This document shows, one piece after another, positions 54,871 to 63,896 of a stretch of 64,000 nt of DNA. The notes under the pieces were generated by a model. The model ran no database searches. It was not told the origin of the DNA and worked only from the letters and a program-made list of their open reading frames with translations. Each line of letters opens with the position of its first letter. Positions within the stretch are counted from its first letter, which is position 1. This DNA comes from an uncultured Lachnospiraceae bacterium (GTDB lineage Bacteria > Bacillota > Clostridia > Lachnospirales > Lachnospiraceae): assembly GCA_959022495.1 (NCBI GenBank), contig CAUEYX010000012.1, positions 9,636 through 73,635 on the forward strand, in the 5' to 3' direction. The position numbers and the translations under genes were made by a program.

Positions 54871-56729
54871 TTCTCCGGTTCTTCTGTATCATCTGAAACC
54901 ACAAGATCCAGCCTCGGAACAGCGGTATCACCGCCTTCCTTGCTGCCGATATGCATCCGGTTGCCATTCATCTCGGACAGGGCAAACGTAATCACTGTCT
55001 CGTCGGGACATGCCTCCAGATACATCTTTACCAGTTCTGTCACATCGATCTGAATCTCAGCCGGTACTGTCTGGGTATCGAATACATCAGAAACTGCTGT
55101 TACGGTATCTTCGATTCCTGACTCAGCGTAGAGGATAGACGGCTGATTGCCCCAGATCAGATCTTTCGGGTCTTGCTGAATATTACCGTTTCCGCCCGGA
55201 TCATACTCCTTGCCGATCCCTTCCTTCCAGTCAGACTCTGCCAGCGCTGCCTCGATCTGATTCTGCGCGTTATTTCCCGCCTGAAGTCCCTGATATACCA
55301 GGGAAAGCGTGGCACTCTCTACATTTTTTCCCGTATATTCAGATATATCATATTTGATATACCCGATCTTGCAGTCATACCCACTGTTTGGTCTCTCTCC
55401 CTCTCCGAAGAGTCCCTGGGATGTATTTCTCTGAAGCTGAAGGAACTGTTCCCCGCCCCAGTTCTTTGTGTTTTCATTTCCCCAGGACTGAGCGGTGGCG
55501 TCGTCTGTGGGCTCGATCCCCCGGCGGTCCGCCATGGGGTCCACGTATACGTCTGTCTTGGCGAATTCTTTCAGCGCTTCTCCGTCAAATGGAACGACAA
55601 TGATCTTGCTTCCATGGCTGTCATTTCCGAAATCCTGCTCTTTCTCTACGTCGATCACCGCGAATGTAACTGCCTTGATGGTGCCATCCTCAATATAGAC
55701 ATTTGGGCGCTCCAGTTTCGTCCAGTTATTTTCTGTCCCGTCTTCATAGGTCAGGAAATTCTGCTTCGGAGTATACGCGATGCCGGAATGGCGCACCCAG
55801 CCAGTCACACCGTCCTCAGAGGTCATATAATAAGCTTCTTTCGCGTCCCATTTATTTGCAACGATATGATACAGTCCGTCTGAATACCAGATCACCGGAT
55901 CTTCTACATTCGTGTTGGGCATGCCTTCGATCTGCCACCAAAGTCCGTTTGTCTCGACGTTCCATGTCCCCTCCAGGGAATCCGCAATGGCGATGTCCCC
56001 GTTACGGTTCGTTGCTTCATAACGCCCGTCAGGCCTTACCATGATGCTGACATTAGACAGGGAAAAGCCGGAACCTCCTTCTGCCTTCAATTTCCCTCCA
56101 TTGCCGTTATCGATCAGATCCCACGGTCCGTCCAAGCTTTTAGAGATGTGGATTGTACCATTTGCCACATTCCCATGCATGCCTGTGTCACTGATGGAGA
56201 TGGCATATTTATATCCTTCCTCGTACAGCGGATCGGACTCACTGATCTCGAACGGGAATACATTGTGGCCTGCTCCTTCGCACCAATCCGGCCATATGGG
56301 CCCCATATCTTCATATGGACCATATAGATTATCGCTGACCGCGCAGACCGCCTGTGATCCCTGCCATCCGGATATGCCATCCTGGCCCCAGTGGCCGCCC
56401 GCCTGGTTCCAGCGGCTGGCGAACATGTAATACTTTCCGCTTTCTTCATCTTTGATGATCCCGCCATCCCAATAGGAATAGTCCGACAGATCCCTGTCTT
56501 CCAGACCGCTCCCCTGATCTCTGGGCCCCACTGCCTCTGTACCCCAGCAGTCTTCTGTCAGTCCCTCGATAATGGGCATCGGCAGAAAGCAGTCCATAAA
56601 CTGCGTGATCCCGCCTCCCTTGGCATTCTCCACTCCCCATGCCTGTACATCTGACGCTGTGAGCAGTGTTGTGACAGCAAGTGCGCCCGCAGCTGCATAT
56701 GTACTCATTTTCTTCATGATCCTTTTCAT
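53877..56729 (-). CDS. Secreted GH43-like beta-propeller hydrolase with CBM96/DNRLRE-type domain, FIVAR repeats and wall anchor
   Basis: 950 residues from ATG 56729 (GGAAGGAG upstream). A signal peptide (~1-27) precedes a propeller-type catalytic region (~30-390) with DYSYWDGGIIKDEESGKYYM, EGAGHNVFPFE and NTNVEDPVIWYSDGLYHIVA, the 'EDP' strand being typical of GH43-like families. A DNRLRE/CBM96-like domain (~405-615; GYIKYDIS, HIGSKEGGDTAVPRLDLVV), FIVAR units (~620-845), linker and KAAKTGDTDP anchor follow. The exact GH family cannot be fixed by eye. Its promoter region carries a 20-bp LacI-type palindrome. Confidence 0.8.
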   Translation of the reverse strand: MKRIMKKMSTYAAAGALAVTTLLTASDVQAWGVENAKGGGITQFMDCFLPMPIIEGLTEDCWGTEAVGPRDQGSGLEDRDLSDYSYWDGGIIKDEESGKYYMFASRWNQAGGHWGQDGISGWQGSQAVCAVSDNLYGPYEDMGPIWPDWCEGAGHNVFPFEISESDPLYEEGYKYAISISDTGMHGNVANGTIHISKSLDGPWDLIDNGNGGKLKAEGGSGFSLSNVSIMVRPDGRYEATNRNGDIAIADSLEGTWNVETNGLWWQIEGMPNTNVEDPVIWYSDGLYHIVANKWDAKEAYYMTSEDGVTGWVRHSGIAYTPKQNFLTYEDGTENNWTKLERPNVYIEDGTIKAVTFAVIDVEKEQDFGNDSHGSKIIVVPFDGEALKEFAKTDVYVDPMADRRGIEPTDDATAQSWGNENTKNWGGEQFLQLQRNTSQGLFGEGERPNSGYDCKIGYIKYDISEYTGKNVESATLSLVYQGLQAGNNAQNQIEAALAESDWKEGIGKEYDPGGNGNIQQDPKDLIWGNQPSILYAESGIEDTVTAVSDVFDTQTVPAEIQIDVTELVKMYLEACPDETVITFALSEMNGNRMHIGSKEGGDTAVPRLDLVVSDDTEEPEKPVSKNTLEYFLNSAKEHLANGDVDECVESIQNLFREAIAEGEAVMADEHATRDEVMNASVKLMKAVQALGMKAADKTDLEMAAELAEMIDLTDYVEAGQQEFKDAFAAANEVLADGDAMQPETDAAWNALLEAMEGLRLKADKSVLEELINEAAGLDLSQYTEESVSAFSVALLSAQNVLADEALSVEDQQAVDNVVYALRSAKAALVLKPDENGGGEQGGDDIQNPDDGSQSGDDENPDDSAQGGDDTQNPDDGNNGGSADVNQGGNVNHNNSAASGNSGKDTSAGNSLGAATGNKAAKTGDTDPIAGMAMMVLAAGAATAAIVRKRTK

Positions 56730-56771
56730 TTTTTTCTCCTTCCTGTTACTTAGTGAAATAGGTCCGCATTT

Positions 56772-56791
56772 AAACCGAAACGTTTCGGTTT
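56772..56791. promoter_or_regulatory. 20-bp perfect palindromic LacI-type operator
   Basis: AAACCGAAACGTTTCGGTTT, perfectly symmetrical around CG, 43 bases upstream of the GH43-like start. It shares AAACGTTTCG with the site at the LacI-regulator promoter. Confidence 0.85.
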
Positions 56792-56896
56792 TTACTATCA
56801 TTATTATATCAAAATTGTTTATCACTTTCAATATTTGTTCGTCTTTTTTCACATATTATACAGATCTGTTCATATTTTTTTGTATATTCTGCACAT

Positions 56897-57811
56897 TTAT
56901 TTTGTCTCCGAGAGTTTTCTGTATATCTCCATAATCTGATCTGCGTCAGCCAGCCAGGATGTAAACGCAGTCGCGCTCCCCGCGGCTGTCCCCAGCCTGA
57001 GGGCCTCCTCAAAATCCCCGCTCTGCAGATAACCAGTGAGGAACCCTGCTACCATAGAATCCCCCGCTCCTACAGAATTAACAACTCTCCCGGCAGGCGG
57101 AAGCTGCTGAAATACCCGTCCATCCTCCGAGACGAGAACCGCGCCGTCCCCTGCCATGGATACGAGAACATTGCGCGCCCCAATATCCTGAAGTCTGCGG
57201 GCATGCTCCACAATCGCGTTATCGCTTGTGAACTTCACGCCAAACAGTTCCTCCAGCTCACAGCTGTTAGGTTTAATGAGGAAGGGACGGTACTTGAGCG
57301 CCTTTATCAGAAGACTTCCCGCGGCATCCACACAGGTCCGGATTCTGCTTCCCGAGAACCTCATTAGAATCTGTTCATACAGATCATCCGGCAGAGTATT
57401 GGGGATGCTGCCGGAAAGCACGAGCACGTCGTCGTGGCCCATACACTGTAGTTTTTCGTATAACTGCCGGACCTTTTCTTCGGGAATCATTGGTCCCTGG
57501 CCGTTAATCTCGAATTCATTCCCGGATTTCACCTTTACATTAATGCGGGTAACACCTTCATCCAAAGCGATAAAGTCTGTATCACAGCCCCGCTCCCTGA
57601 GCATCTGCTCCATCGCTTCCCCGGTAAACCCCGCTTTAAACCCGAGCGCACGGCTCCTCATGCCCAGGCCGGAGGCGATGACCGCCACGTTATTTCCCTT
57701 TCCTCCCGGATAAATATGTTCCTCCAATGTCCGATTTACCGTGTCCGCCCTGAACCCGCCCACCCGGACCACATAGTCCAGCGACGGATTAAATGTCACT
57801 GTATAAATCAT
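56897..57811 (-). CDS. PfkB-family sugar-phosphate kinase (1-phosphofructokinase/tagatose-6-P kinase type)
   Basis: 304 residues from ATG 57811 (GGAG upstream). IYTVTFNPSLDYVVRVG start, YPGGKGNNVAVIASGLG (first PfkB signature) and NSVGAGDSMVAGFLTGYL (second signature with the catalytic Asp) are typical of the FruK/LacC group. It would phosphorylate a hexose phosphate released from sugar uptake. The next gene on this strand starts 168 bases further on and carries the LacI-type palindrome, so the two are probably separately controlled. Substrate not resolvable. Confidence 0.9.
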   Translation of the reverse strand: MIYTVTFNPSLDYVVRVGGFRADTVNRTLEEHIYPGGKGNNVAVIASGLGMRSRALGFKAGFTGEAMEQMLRERGCDTDFIALDEGVTRINVKVKSGNEFEINGQGPMIPEEKVRQLYEKLQCMGHDDVLVLSGSIPNTLPDDLYEQILMRFSGSRIRTCVDAAGSLLIKALKYRPFLIKPNSCELEELFGVKFTSDNAIVEHARRLQDIGARNVLVSMAGDGAVLVSEDGRVFQQLPPAGRVVNSVGAGDSMVAGFLTGYLQSGDFEEALRLGTAAGSATAFTSWLADADQIMEIYRKLSETK

Positions 57812-58265
57812 CTCACTCTCCATTCCGCCGCTTTTGACTGCCGGCACAAATTATAGAATCAATGATCCGATCTGCTGTTCTTCCATTTCATCATTGATTG
57901 TTTTTCCATTATATCAATTTTATCACAAACCCTCTCCTATTTTTATTCATTTTCACCAATTTATTTTTAATAAAAATTTAAGAAATGGTGTTTTTGTATA
58001 TATTTTTCAATTTTAATTATTTATTGTCGTAAAATGTGCTCCCAATTGTGAACATTCTGTGTTATGCTTATTGCATACGTTACGAAAATGATTTCTGGGA
58101 AGGTGGTGTGGTTTTTCAAACGGATCTGGACGCCCTATGGGTTAAGGATGGAAGATTTAAAAAATTAAAACAGTAAGGAGGGATCTATCAGCAGAACAGC
58201 ATAGAAACATTTAAGTCAGGACAGACATCTGTCCACTCAATTTTAATTAATACGGAGGAGAAAGG
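57812..58265. other. 454-base divergent promoter region between the kinase and GH95 genes
   Basis: No protein gene of normal size. For the kinase, an extended -10 (TGATATAAT, minus strand, 57916-57908) is followed by a 10-bp perfect inverted repeat AATCAATGAT (57857-57866) / ATCATTGATT (57890-57899) in the leader. For the GH95 gene there is a long leader with a candidate extended -10 (TGTTATGCT, 58060-58068), a possible 22-codon GTG-start ORF ending at a TAA directly before AGGAGG (about 58172-58180), and a perfect hairpin GGACAGA/TCTGTCC (58219-58234). Confidence 0.55.
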
Positions 58266-61200
58266 ATGAAAAAAAGATTCAAAAAATTGGTAGGCATTTC
58301 ACTGGCAGCGGCAATGAGCCTGTCCTTAATGCCCACAGCAGTTTATGCAGCACCAGAGACAGAAGTATCTGCAAATTCTGTAAATGACAACCTTTTAAGA
58401 ATTTGGTATGACGAGCCGGCAACCGACTGGGAGACCGAGGCGCTTGCAATCGGCAATGGATACATGGGCGCTCTTGTATACGGCGGTGTCGCGTCGGACA
58501 AGATCCACCTCAATGAAAAAACGGTATGGGACGGCGGCCCGACAGCAAATAACAGCAACGGTTACAATTACGGAAATACCAATCCGACTGAAACTGAGGA
58601 AGATCTTCAGGCGGTCAGAGATAACCTGAACGCGATCCGGGAGAAATTGGAAGACAAATCCCAGTACGTTTTTGGTTACGATGAGAACTCCTATTCCTCG
58701 GCCGGAACAGGAACCAACGGAGGCGCAATGGATGACCTCAACAAACTTATGGGGAATCTGAACGGTTACAGCGCTCCAAGAGACTACGCAAGCATCTTTA
58801 TTAATACGCATAACGTAGACGAAAGCCAGGTAACCGGATATATCCGCGATCTGGATATGCGTACCGCACTCTCCACAGTCAGCTACGATTATGAGGGAGT
58901 GCACTATACCCGTGAATATTTTAACAGTTATCCTGACAACGTACTGGTTATCCGTTTAACAGCGGACCAGGCAGGGAAGATCAGCTTTGACACCAAACTG
59001 CAGTCTGTCTTTTCCTATGCGGCTTCTAACACAGCAGAAGGCGATACAATCACATTAAGAGGCTCACTGTCCAGCAACGGACTGATTGCGGAAGCACAGC
59101 TGAAAGTCATTCCGGATGGCGGAAGCCTGACAGTTGACGGCTCATCCATCAGTGTAACAGACGCGGATGCCGCAACATTGATCCTCGCCTGCGGTACGGA
59201 TTACAAGATGGAACTTCCAACCTTCCGCGGTGAAGACCCCCACGCAGCAGTTACGGAGCGCGTAAATGCTGCCACAGAGAAAGGCTATGAGGCTCTGAAA
59301 GAAGACCATGTAGCTGATCACTCTGCGCTGTTCTCCCGCCTGGAGATCGGATTTAACGAAGAAATCCCGCAGATCCCGACAGATGAACTGATCAAAAAGT
59401 ACCGCAACATGGTAGACAATAATGGCGGTGAGATTCCTACAGAAGCAGAGCAGCGCGCACTGGAAATCATCTGCTATCAGTTCGGACGTTATCTGACAAT
59501 TGCAGGTTCCCGTGAAGGCTCTCTTCCGACAAACCTCCAGGGTGTATGGGGTGAAGGAGGCTTCACATGGTATGGAGACTATCATTTTAATATCAATGTT
59601 CAGATGAATTACTGGCCGACACTGGCAAGCAATCTCGCGGAATGCCAGATCCCGTACAACGACTTCCTGGATGTTCTGCGCGTAGCAGGACAGGGAGCGG
59701 TAGAGGCCGCGTTTGGTATTGAGAACGATGACGGTGAAAATGGATGGCTCGTGGGCTGCTTCAGTACACCGTACATGTTTGCTTCTATGGGACAGAAGGG
59801 CAACGCCGCAGGATGGAACCCGATCGGTTCTGCATGGGCGCTCCTGAATTCATATGAATACTATCTGTACACAAATGATATGGATTACTTAAGAGACGAG
59901 CTCTATCCGTCCATGAGATCCGTGGCAAACTTCTGGAATAACGCACTTGTCTGGAGCGACAGCCAGCAGAGATATGTATCCTCTCCGTCTTATTCCCCGG
60001 AGAACGGACCGATCGTAGCCGGTGCTTCCTATGACCAGCAGTTTATCTGGCAGCACTTTGAAAACACGATCACAGCGGCAGAAACACTGGGCGTAGACCA
60101 GGATCTGGTCGCAGAGTGGAGAGAGAAACAGGAAAAGCTCGATCCTGTTATTGTGGGCGACAGCGGACAGGTAAAAGAATGGTACGAAGAGACAACCTTC
60201 GGTAAAGCTCAGGCCGGAGACCTTGCTGAGATCAGCATTCCTCAGTGGAGAGTAAGCCTTGGCGCATCTTCCGGCGGACAGGAGCCTCCGCACAGACATC
60301 TGTCTCACCTGATGGCTCTCTATCCGTGTAATATTATCAGCAAAGATAATGCGGAATACATGGACGCGGCTATGGTTACACTGGAAGAGCGCGGACTGGA
60401 CGCTACCGGATGGTCCAAAGCTCATAAGCTGAACCTGTGGGCACGTACAGGACATGCCGAGGAATCCTTCCAGATCGTGCAGTCCGCAGTAGGCGGCGGC
60501 AACTCAGGCTTCCTGACAAACCTCTTCTCATCTCATGGCGGCGGCGCAAACTATAAAGCTTATCCGATCTTCCAGATCGACGGAAACTTCGGTTACACCG
60601 CTGGTATCAACGAGATGCTGATCCAGAGCCAGCTCGGATACGTTCAGTTCCTGCCGACTCTGCCGGAAGAATGGAATACTGGTTTTGTAAACGGTATGGT
60701 AACACGCGGCAACTTCGTTGTTGATATGAAGTGGACAGATGGAAAGGCTGATTCCTTCACAATCACATCCCGCGACGGCGGCGAGTTCACTGCTGAGTAT
60801 CCCGGCCTGTCCGAATATACAGTAGTCGATTCCCAGGGTAAACCTGTGGCAGTACAGAACTTAAGCGGCGACAAGATTTCCTTCCAGACAGTGGAGAACG
60901 GAACATATACGATCAGCGCGGATGCTCAGACAGAAACAGTCAGCAAGAAGACACTGGAGTACTTCCTCAATAAAGCAAAAGAGCATGTCGCGAATGGCGA
61001 TGTAGATGATTGTGTAGAATCAATCCGCACACTCTTTACAGAAGCAATTGCTGAGGGTGATGCATTAATGGCAGACGACGCTGCAACAAGAGAGCAGGTT
61101 ATGGCTACATCTCTGAAGCTGATGAAAGCAATCCAGGCACTGAATATGAAGGCAGCGGATCTGACAGACCTCCAGATGGCCGTAGAACTGGCTGAAATGA

Positions 61201-61892
61201 TTGACCTCACAAACTATGTAACTGCAGGCCAGCAGGAATTCAAAGATGCTCTTGCGGCAGCAAATGAAGTACTGGCTGACGGAGACGCAATGCAGCCGGA
61301 TGCAGACGCAGCATGGGATGCACTGGTAACCGCAATGTCAAACCTGAGACTGAAAGCAGATAAATCCGTTCTGGAGTCCCTTCTGAACGAAGCGGCAGGG
61401 CTGGATCTGACTCAGTACACAGAGGAGTCCGTGATATTATTCCGCAGTGCTTTTGCGGCGGCACAGGCAGTATTCGCAGATGAAACATTATCCGAGGCAG
61501 ATCAGCCGGCAGTAGACAATGCAGTGGCAGTACTGATGAGCGCAAGAGACGGACTGGTTGCTAAGACAGAAGAGCCTGGTGGAAACACAGGCGGTGACAA
61601 TACCGGTGGAAACACGGGCGATGACAATACCGGTGGAAATACGGGCGGCGACAACACTGGCGGAAACACATCCGATACAGGAAATAACGGCCAGACATCC
61701 GGTAATCAGAACTCCGGGAATAACAATTCCGGAAATAACAATTCTGGAAATAGCAATTCTGGAAATAGCAACAGCAGTTCTGTAAATAAGGCTGCTAAGA
61801 CAGGTGATACAGCTCCGATCGCAGGCGTAATGATGCTGATACTGGTATCCGGCGCAGCGGCAGGATTTGTATTAAAGAGAAAAACCAGATAA
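58266..61892 (+). CDS. Secreted GH95 alpha-L-fucosidase-type hydrolase with FIVAR repeats and wall anchor
   Basis: 1208 residues. A signal peptide (1-~28) precedes the N-terminal beta domain (ALAIGNGYMGALVYGG, IHLNEKTVWDGGP) and (alpha/alpha)6 barrel to ~880. Asn442 and Asn444 (HFNINVQMNYW), Glu579 (YSPENGP), HRHLSHLMALYP (~676) and Asp772 (FQIDGNFG) match the known GH95 catalytic groups. FIVAR units (~890-1105), a linker of GGNTGGDN and NSGN repeats and the KAAKTGDTAP anchor follow. ATG 58266 has GGAGGAGAAAGG. The family removes alpha-1,2-fucose or alpha-L-galactose from glycans. Confidence 0.93.
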   Translation: MKKRFKKLVGISLAAAMSLSLMPTAVYAAPETEVSANSVNDNLLRIWYDEPATDWETEALAIGNGYMGALVYGGVASDKIHLNEKTVWDGGPTANNSNGYNYGNTNPTETEEDLQAVRDNLNAIREKLEDKSQYVFGYDENSYSSAGTGTNGGAMDDLNKLMGNLNGYSAPRDYASIFINTHNVDESQVTGYIRDLDMRTALSTVSYDYEGVHYTREYFNSYPDNVLVIRLTADQAGKISFDTKLQSVFSYAASNTAEGDTITLRGSLSSNGLIAEAQLKVIPDGGSLTVDGSSISVTDADAATLILACGTDYKMELPTFRGEDPHAAVTERVNAATEKGYEALKEDHVADHSALFSRLEIGFNEEIPQIPTDELIKKYRNMVDNNGGEIPTEAEQRALEIICYQFGRYLTIAGSREGSLPTNLQGVWGEGGFTWYGDYHFNINVQMNYWPTLASNLAECQIPYNDFLDVLRVAGQGAVEAAFGIENDDGENGWLVGCFSTPYMFASMGQKGNAAGWNPIGSAWALLNSYEYYLYTNDMDYLRDELYPSMRSVANFWNNALVWSDSQQRYVSSPSYSPENGPIVAGASYDQQFIWQHFENTITAAETLGVDQDLVAEWREKQEKLDPVIVGDSGQVKEWYEETTFGKAQAGDLAEISIPQWRVSLGASSGGQEPPHRHLSHLMALYPCNIISKDNAEYMDAAMVTLEERGLDATGWSKAHKLNLWARTGHAEESFQIVQSAVGGGNSGFLTNLFSSHGGGANYKAYPIFQIDGNFGYTAGINEMLIQSQLGYVQFLPTLPEEWNTGFVNGMVTRGNFVVDMKWTDGKADSFTITSRDGGEFTAEYPGLSEYTVVDSQGKPVAVQNLSGDKISFQTVENGTYTISADAQTETVSKKTLEYFLNKAKEHVANGDVDDCVESIRTLFTEAIAEGDALMADDAATREQVMATSLKLMKAIQALNMKAADLTDLQMAVELAEMIDLTNYVTAGQQEFKDALAAANEVLADGDAMQPDADAAWDALVTAMSNLRLKADKSVLESLLNEAAGLDLTQYTEESVILFRSAFAAAQAVFADETLSEADQPAVDNAVAVLMSARDGLVAKTEEPGGNTGGDNTGGNTGDDNTGGNTGGDNTGGNTSDTGNNGQTSGNQNSGNNNSGNNNSGNSNSGNSNSSSVNKAAKTGDTAPIAGVMMLILVSGAAAGFVLKRKTR

Positions 61893-61945
61893 TATTTAGA
61901 ATCAGACTAAATAAGAGTGGACAGTAATAAAAGTCCGTAACCAGA

Positions 61946-62007
61946 AGGGGCTGTCGCACTAAATGATGAAACAAATCATCATTAGTGCGACAGCCCCTCT
62001 GCATTTT
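61946..62007. terminator. Long terminator between convergent GH95 and M56 genes
   Basis: AGGGGCTGTCGCACTAA... (from 61946) pairs over ~23 bp, one bulge, with ...TTAGTGCGACAGCCCCT (to 61998). ATTTTAATTTTT follows on the plus strand. Confidence 0.85.
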
Positions 62008-62024
62008 AATTTTTCAAATCTTCG

Positions 62025-63485
62025 TCATTCCAGGGATTTTATATATTCCCAGTCAACCGGCACACTGACATAGTACTGCTGTTTTACATTGTCGTCTTTT
62101 CTGTCATAAATAGTAAAATAATCATCTGTAAGTGAAAAGCCTGTACCGCTCTCCCCAAAATCTCCATCCAGCCACAGTTTCGCGGAGTCACGTTCCTCTT
62201 CATATACGGTAAGACATTTCTCTACCTTCAATTCAGACAAATATTGTGAAAACGCCTCCGTGTCAGTTACGGGCAGTGACTCTTCATTTTCAGGCTGCTG
62301 AATATTCACACCCGTGACCTGCCGCAGATCTAACCCGGTCACTTCACCAGCGCTGCCTCGTGCTGTAACCAAAGCAATTCTCCCTGCGGCGAGAGAACTC
62401 AGCGCCATTACCACAAACAATAGACCCATCCCCAGCCTTTTTGCTTTACCGGATGCCACACCTTTCAGCCGATATCTCAGTGTTTTCGCGGAAGCTGAAA
62501 GACATGTTGAAAACCCACTGGAATCTCCCGCAATTGACAATAGAAGCCGGGCATACTGTATTCGCTTATCCGGGCCGGCACCTTTCAATACAATTTCGTC
62601 ACAGGACAGCTCCAGATCCTCCTCAGCCTTCTGAACTGCCAGCCACACCAACGGGTGTATCCATCCTAAAGCATTGCAAAAACGCAGGACAAATTTCGTG
62701 TGCGTATCTTTTCTCTGGAGGTGATGAAGTTCATGCCTAAATATAAGTTCAGCCTCTGTCTCAGTAAACTTACGTTCAGGCAGGTATGTAATTTCCCTCT
62801 TCTTCCTCATGCCTACGCTCAGCGGCGTCTTCACTGCCGAAGAGTATCTCAGTTCCACCGGAACGCTGTAATCCATCTCCTCTCTCACAGCATCCCACTT
62901 CTCCAGCAGAACCGGATCTTCAACAGGACATGAAGTTTTTCGCAGAATCCGGATGAAGCTTACATGGGAAATGATCTGTACAGAAAATATAAGCAGGAAT
63001 CCTGTAATCCAAATAAAACGCAGCGCAGTCAATATTACCTGCGGGATATACAGATATACTGCGGGAGGCAGCGGAATTGTGTAGTACATCATCACCGGCT
63101 GAGAAAGTAAAAACACCGGAATCAGCCAGAATGCAGCACATGTCCTGGCAGTAAAATACTTCCTCAAAAGCGGAAGAAACAAAAGCAGAACAGTAAAATA
63201 AATACTGATAATCAGAAGCATATCCGCACTCGCTGCCGTGAGAAATTCGATCTGGCTGCTCAATCTTGTATTCACGCCCAAAACAGGGATTGTCCAAAAG
63301 ATAAATAGTATAATTGGAAAACCAATTGGATCAATCCATACAGCCGTATCGCTTCTCTGCCGTGTAAAAATATCTTTTTTCCCATTCTCCGCGTTCCAGG
63401 ACTGCCGAAAGTTTCCCGCCAGCATCCCTCCTAGAAATAAAGCCCAAAATAAACGGAAGCCATAGCTCAATACAAGATCTGTCAT
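62025..63485 (-). CDS. BlaR1/MecR1-type M56 membrane metalloprotease
   Basis: 486 residues. Four membrane segments (~5-25, 55-75, 95-115, 145-180) flank the cytoplasmic loop with HELHHLQRKD (HExxH zinc site, ~250-259) and the downstream EEDLELSCDEIVL. A further membrane helix (~355) is followed by a short extracellular domain of about 110 residues that is not a penicillin-binding sensor. In this family the protease cleaves or signals to a BlaI-type repressor. ATG 63485 follows GGGGGAC. A BlaI-type operator lies 140 bases upstream but no blaI gene. Confidence 0.9.
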   Translation of the reverse strand: MTDLVLSYGFRLFWALFLGGMLAGNFRQSWNAENGKKDIFTRQRSDTAVWIDPIGFPIILFIFWTIPVLGVNTRLSSQIEFLTAASADMLLIISIYFTVLLLFLPLLRKYFTARTCAAFWLIPVFLLSQPVMMYYTIPLPPAVYLYIPQVILTALRFIWITGFLLIFSVQIISHVSFIRILRKTSCPVEDPVLLEKWDAVREEMDYSVPVELRYSSAVKTPLSVGMRKKREITYLPERKFTETEAELIFRHELHHLQRKDTHTKFVLRFCNALGWIHPLVWLAVQKAEEDLELSCDEIVLKGAGPDKRIQYARLLLSIAGDSSGFSTCLSASAKTLRYRLKGVASGKAKRLGMGLLFVVMALSSLAAGRIALVTARGSAGEVTGLDLRQVTGVNIQQPENEESLPVTDTEAFSQYLSELKVEKCLTVYEEERDSAKLWLDGDFGESGTGFSLTDDYFTIYDRKDDNVKQQYYVSVPVDWEYIKSLE

Positions 63486-63626
63486 TTACAGTCCCCCTTT
63501 CTCAAAATTACCTTCCCGCTCCTCCTTTTAGCACCATCATCACACGAAACTATTGTGGAATTCGGAGCAGATCCCTAAAACAATTTATGGAAAAACATAC
63601 ATCTCAAAGATTACGTCCTCAGTTTT

Positions 63627-63673
63627 TTCTACACTTGTAGAATCATTTTATTCTACAAGTGTAGAAATGTCAA
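63627..63673 (-). promoter_or_regulatory. Promoter with paired BlaI/MecI-type operators
   Basis: On the minus strand TTGACA (63673-63668) and TAAAAT (63650-63645) are 17 bases apart. Two 16-bp sites, TTCTACACTTGTAGAA (63627-63642) and TTCTACAAGTGTAGAA (63651-63666), each contain the BlaI core TACA-N2-TGTA. One fills the spacer and one lies after the -10. Confidence 0.85.
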
Positions 63674-63710
63674 GTATTCTAAATGAAAATGAAAAATTTT
63701 ATCTTTTCGC

Positions 63711-63749
63711 AATACAAAAACATCTGAAAGATCACTCTCTCAGATGTTT
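63711..63749 (-). terminator. Terminator of the rRNA operon
   Basis: On the minus strand AAACATCTGA pairs with TCAGATGTTT, then TTTGTATT; it lies about 150 bases after the 23S 3' end. No gene or 5S rRNA is seen between 63750 and 63896. Confidence 0.7.
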
Positions 63750-63896
63750 CTGCTCTCTCATTCCTGTGTAAATTATCCATATACCTTCAAAACTACATAC
63801 AAAGAATCATCATCCATCTTTTACCCTTCCGGGTACCGTCCATGCTGACCGCCTGCATTACAGGCGCTAAGCAGTGACATGACCTATTCCCGCTCT

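Noticed and set aside
61946..61998. The long stem as a transposon end
   Set aside because: It sits exactly between two convergent stops with a T-rich tail, as a terminator would; no transposase or target duplication seen.
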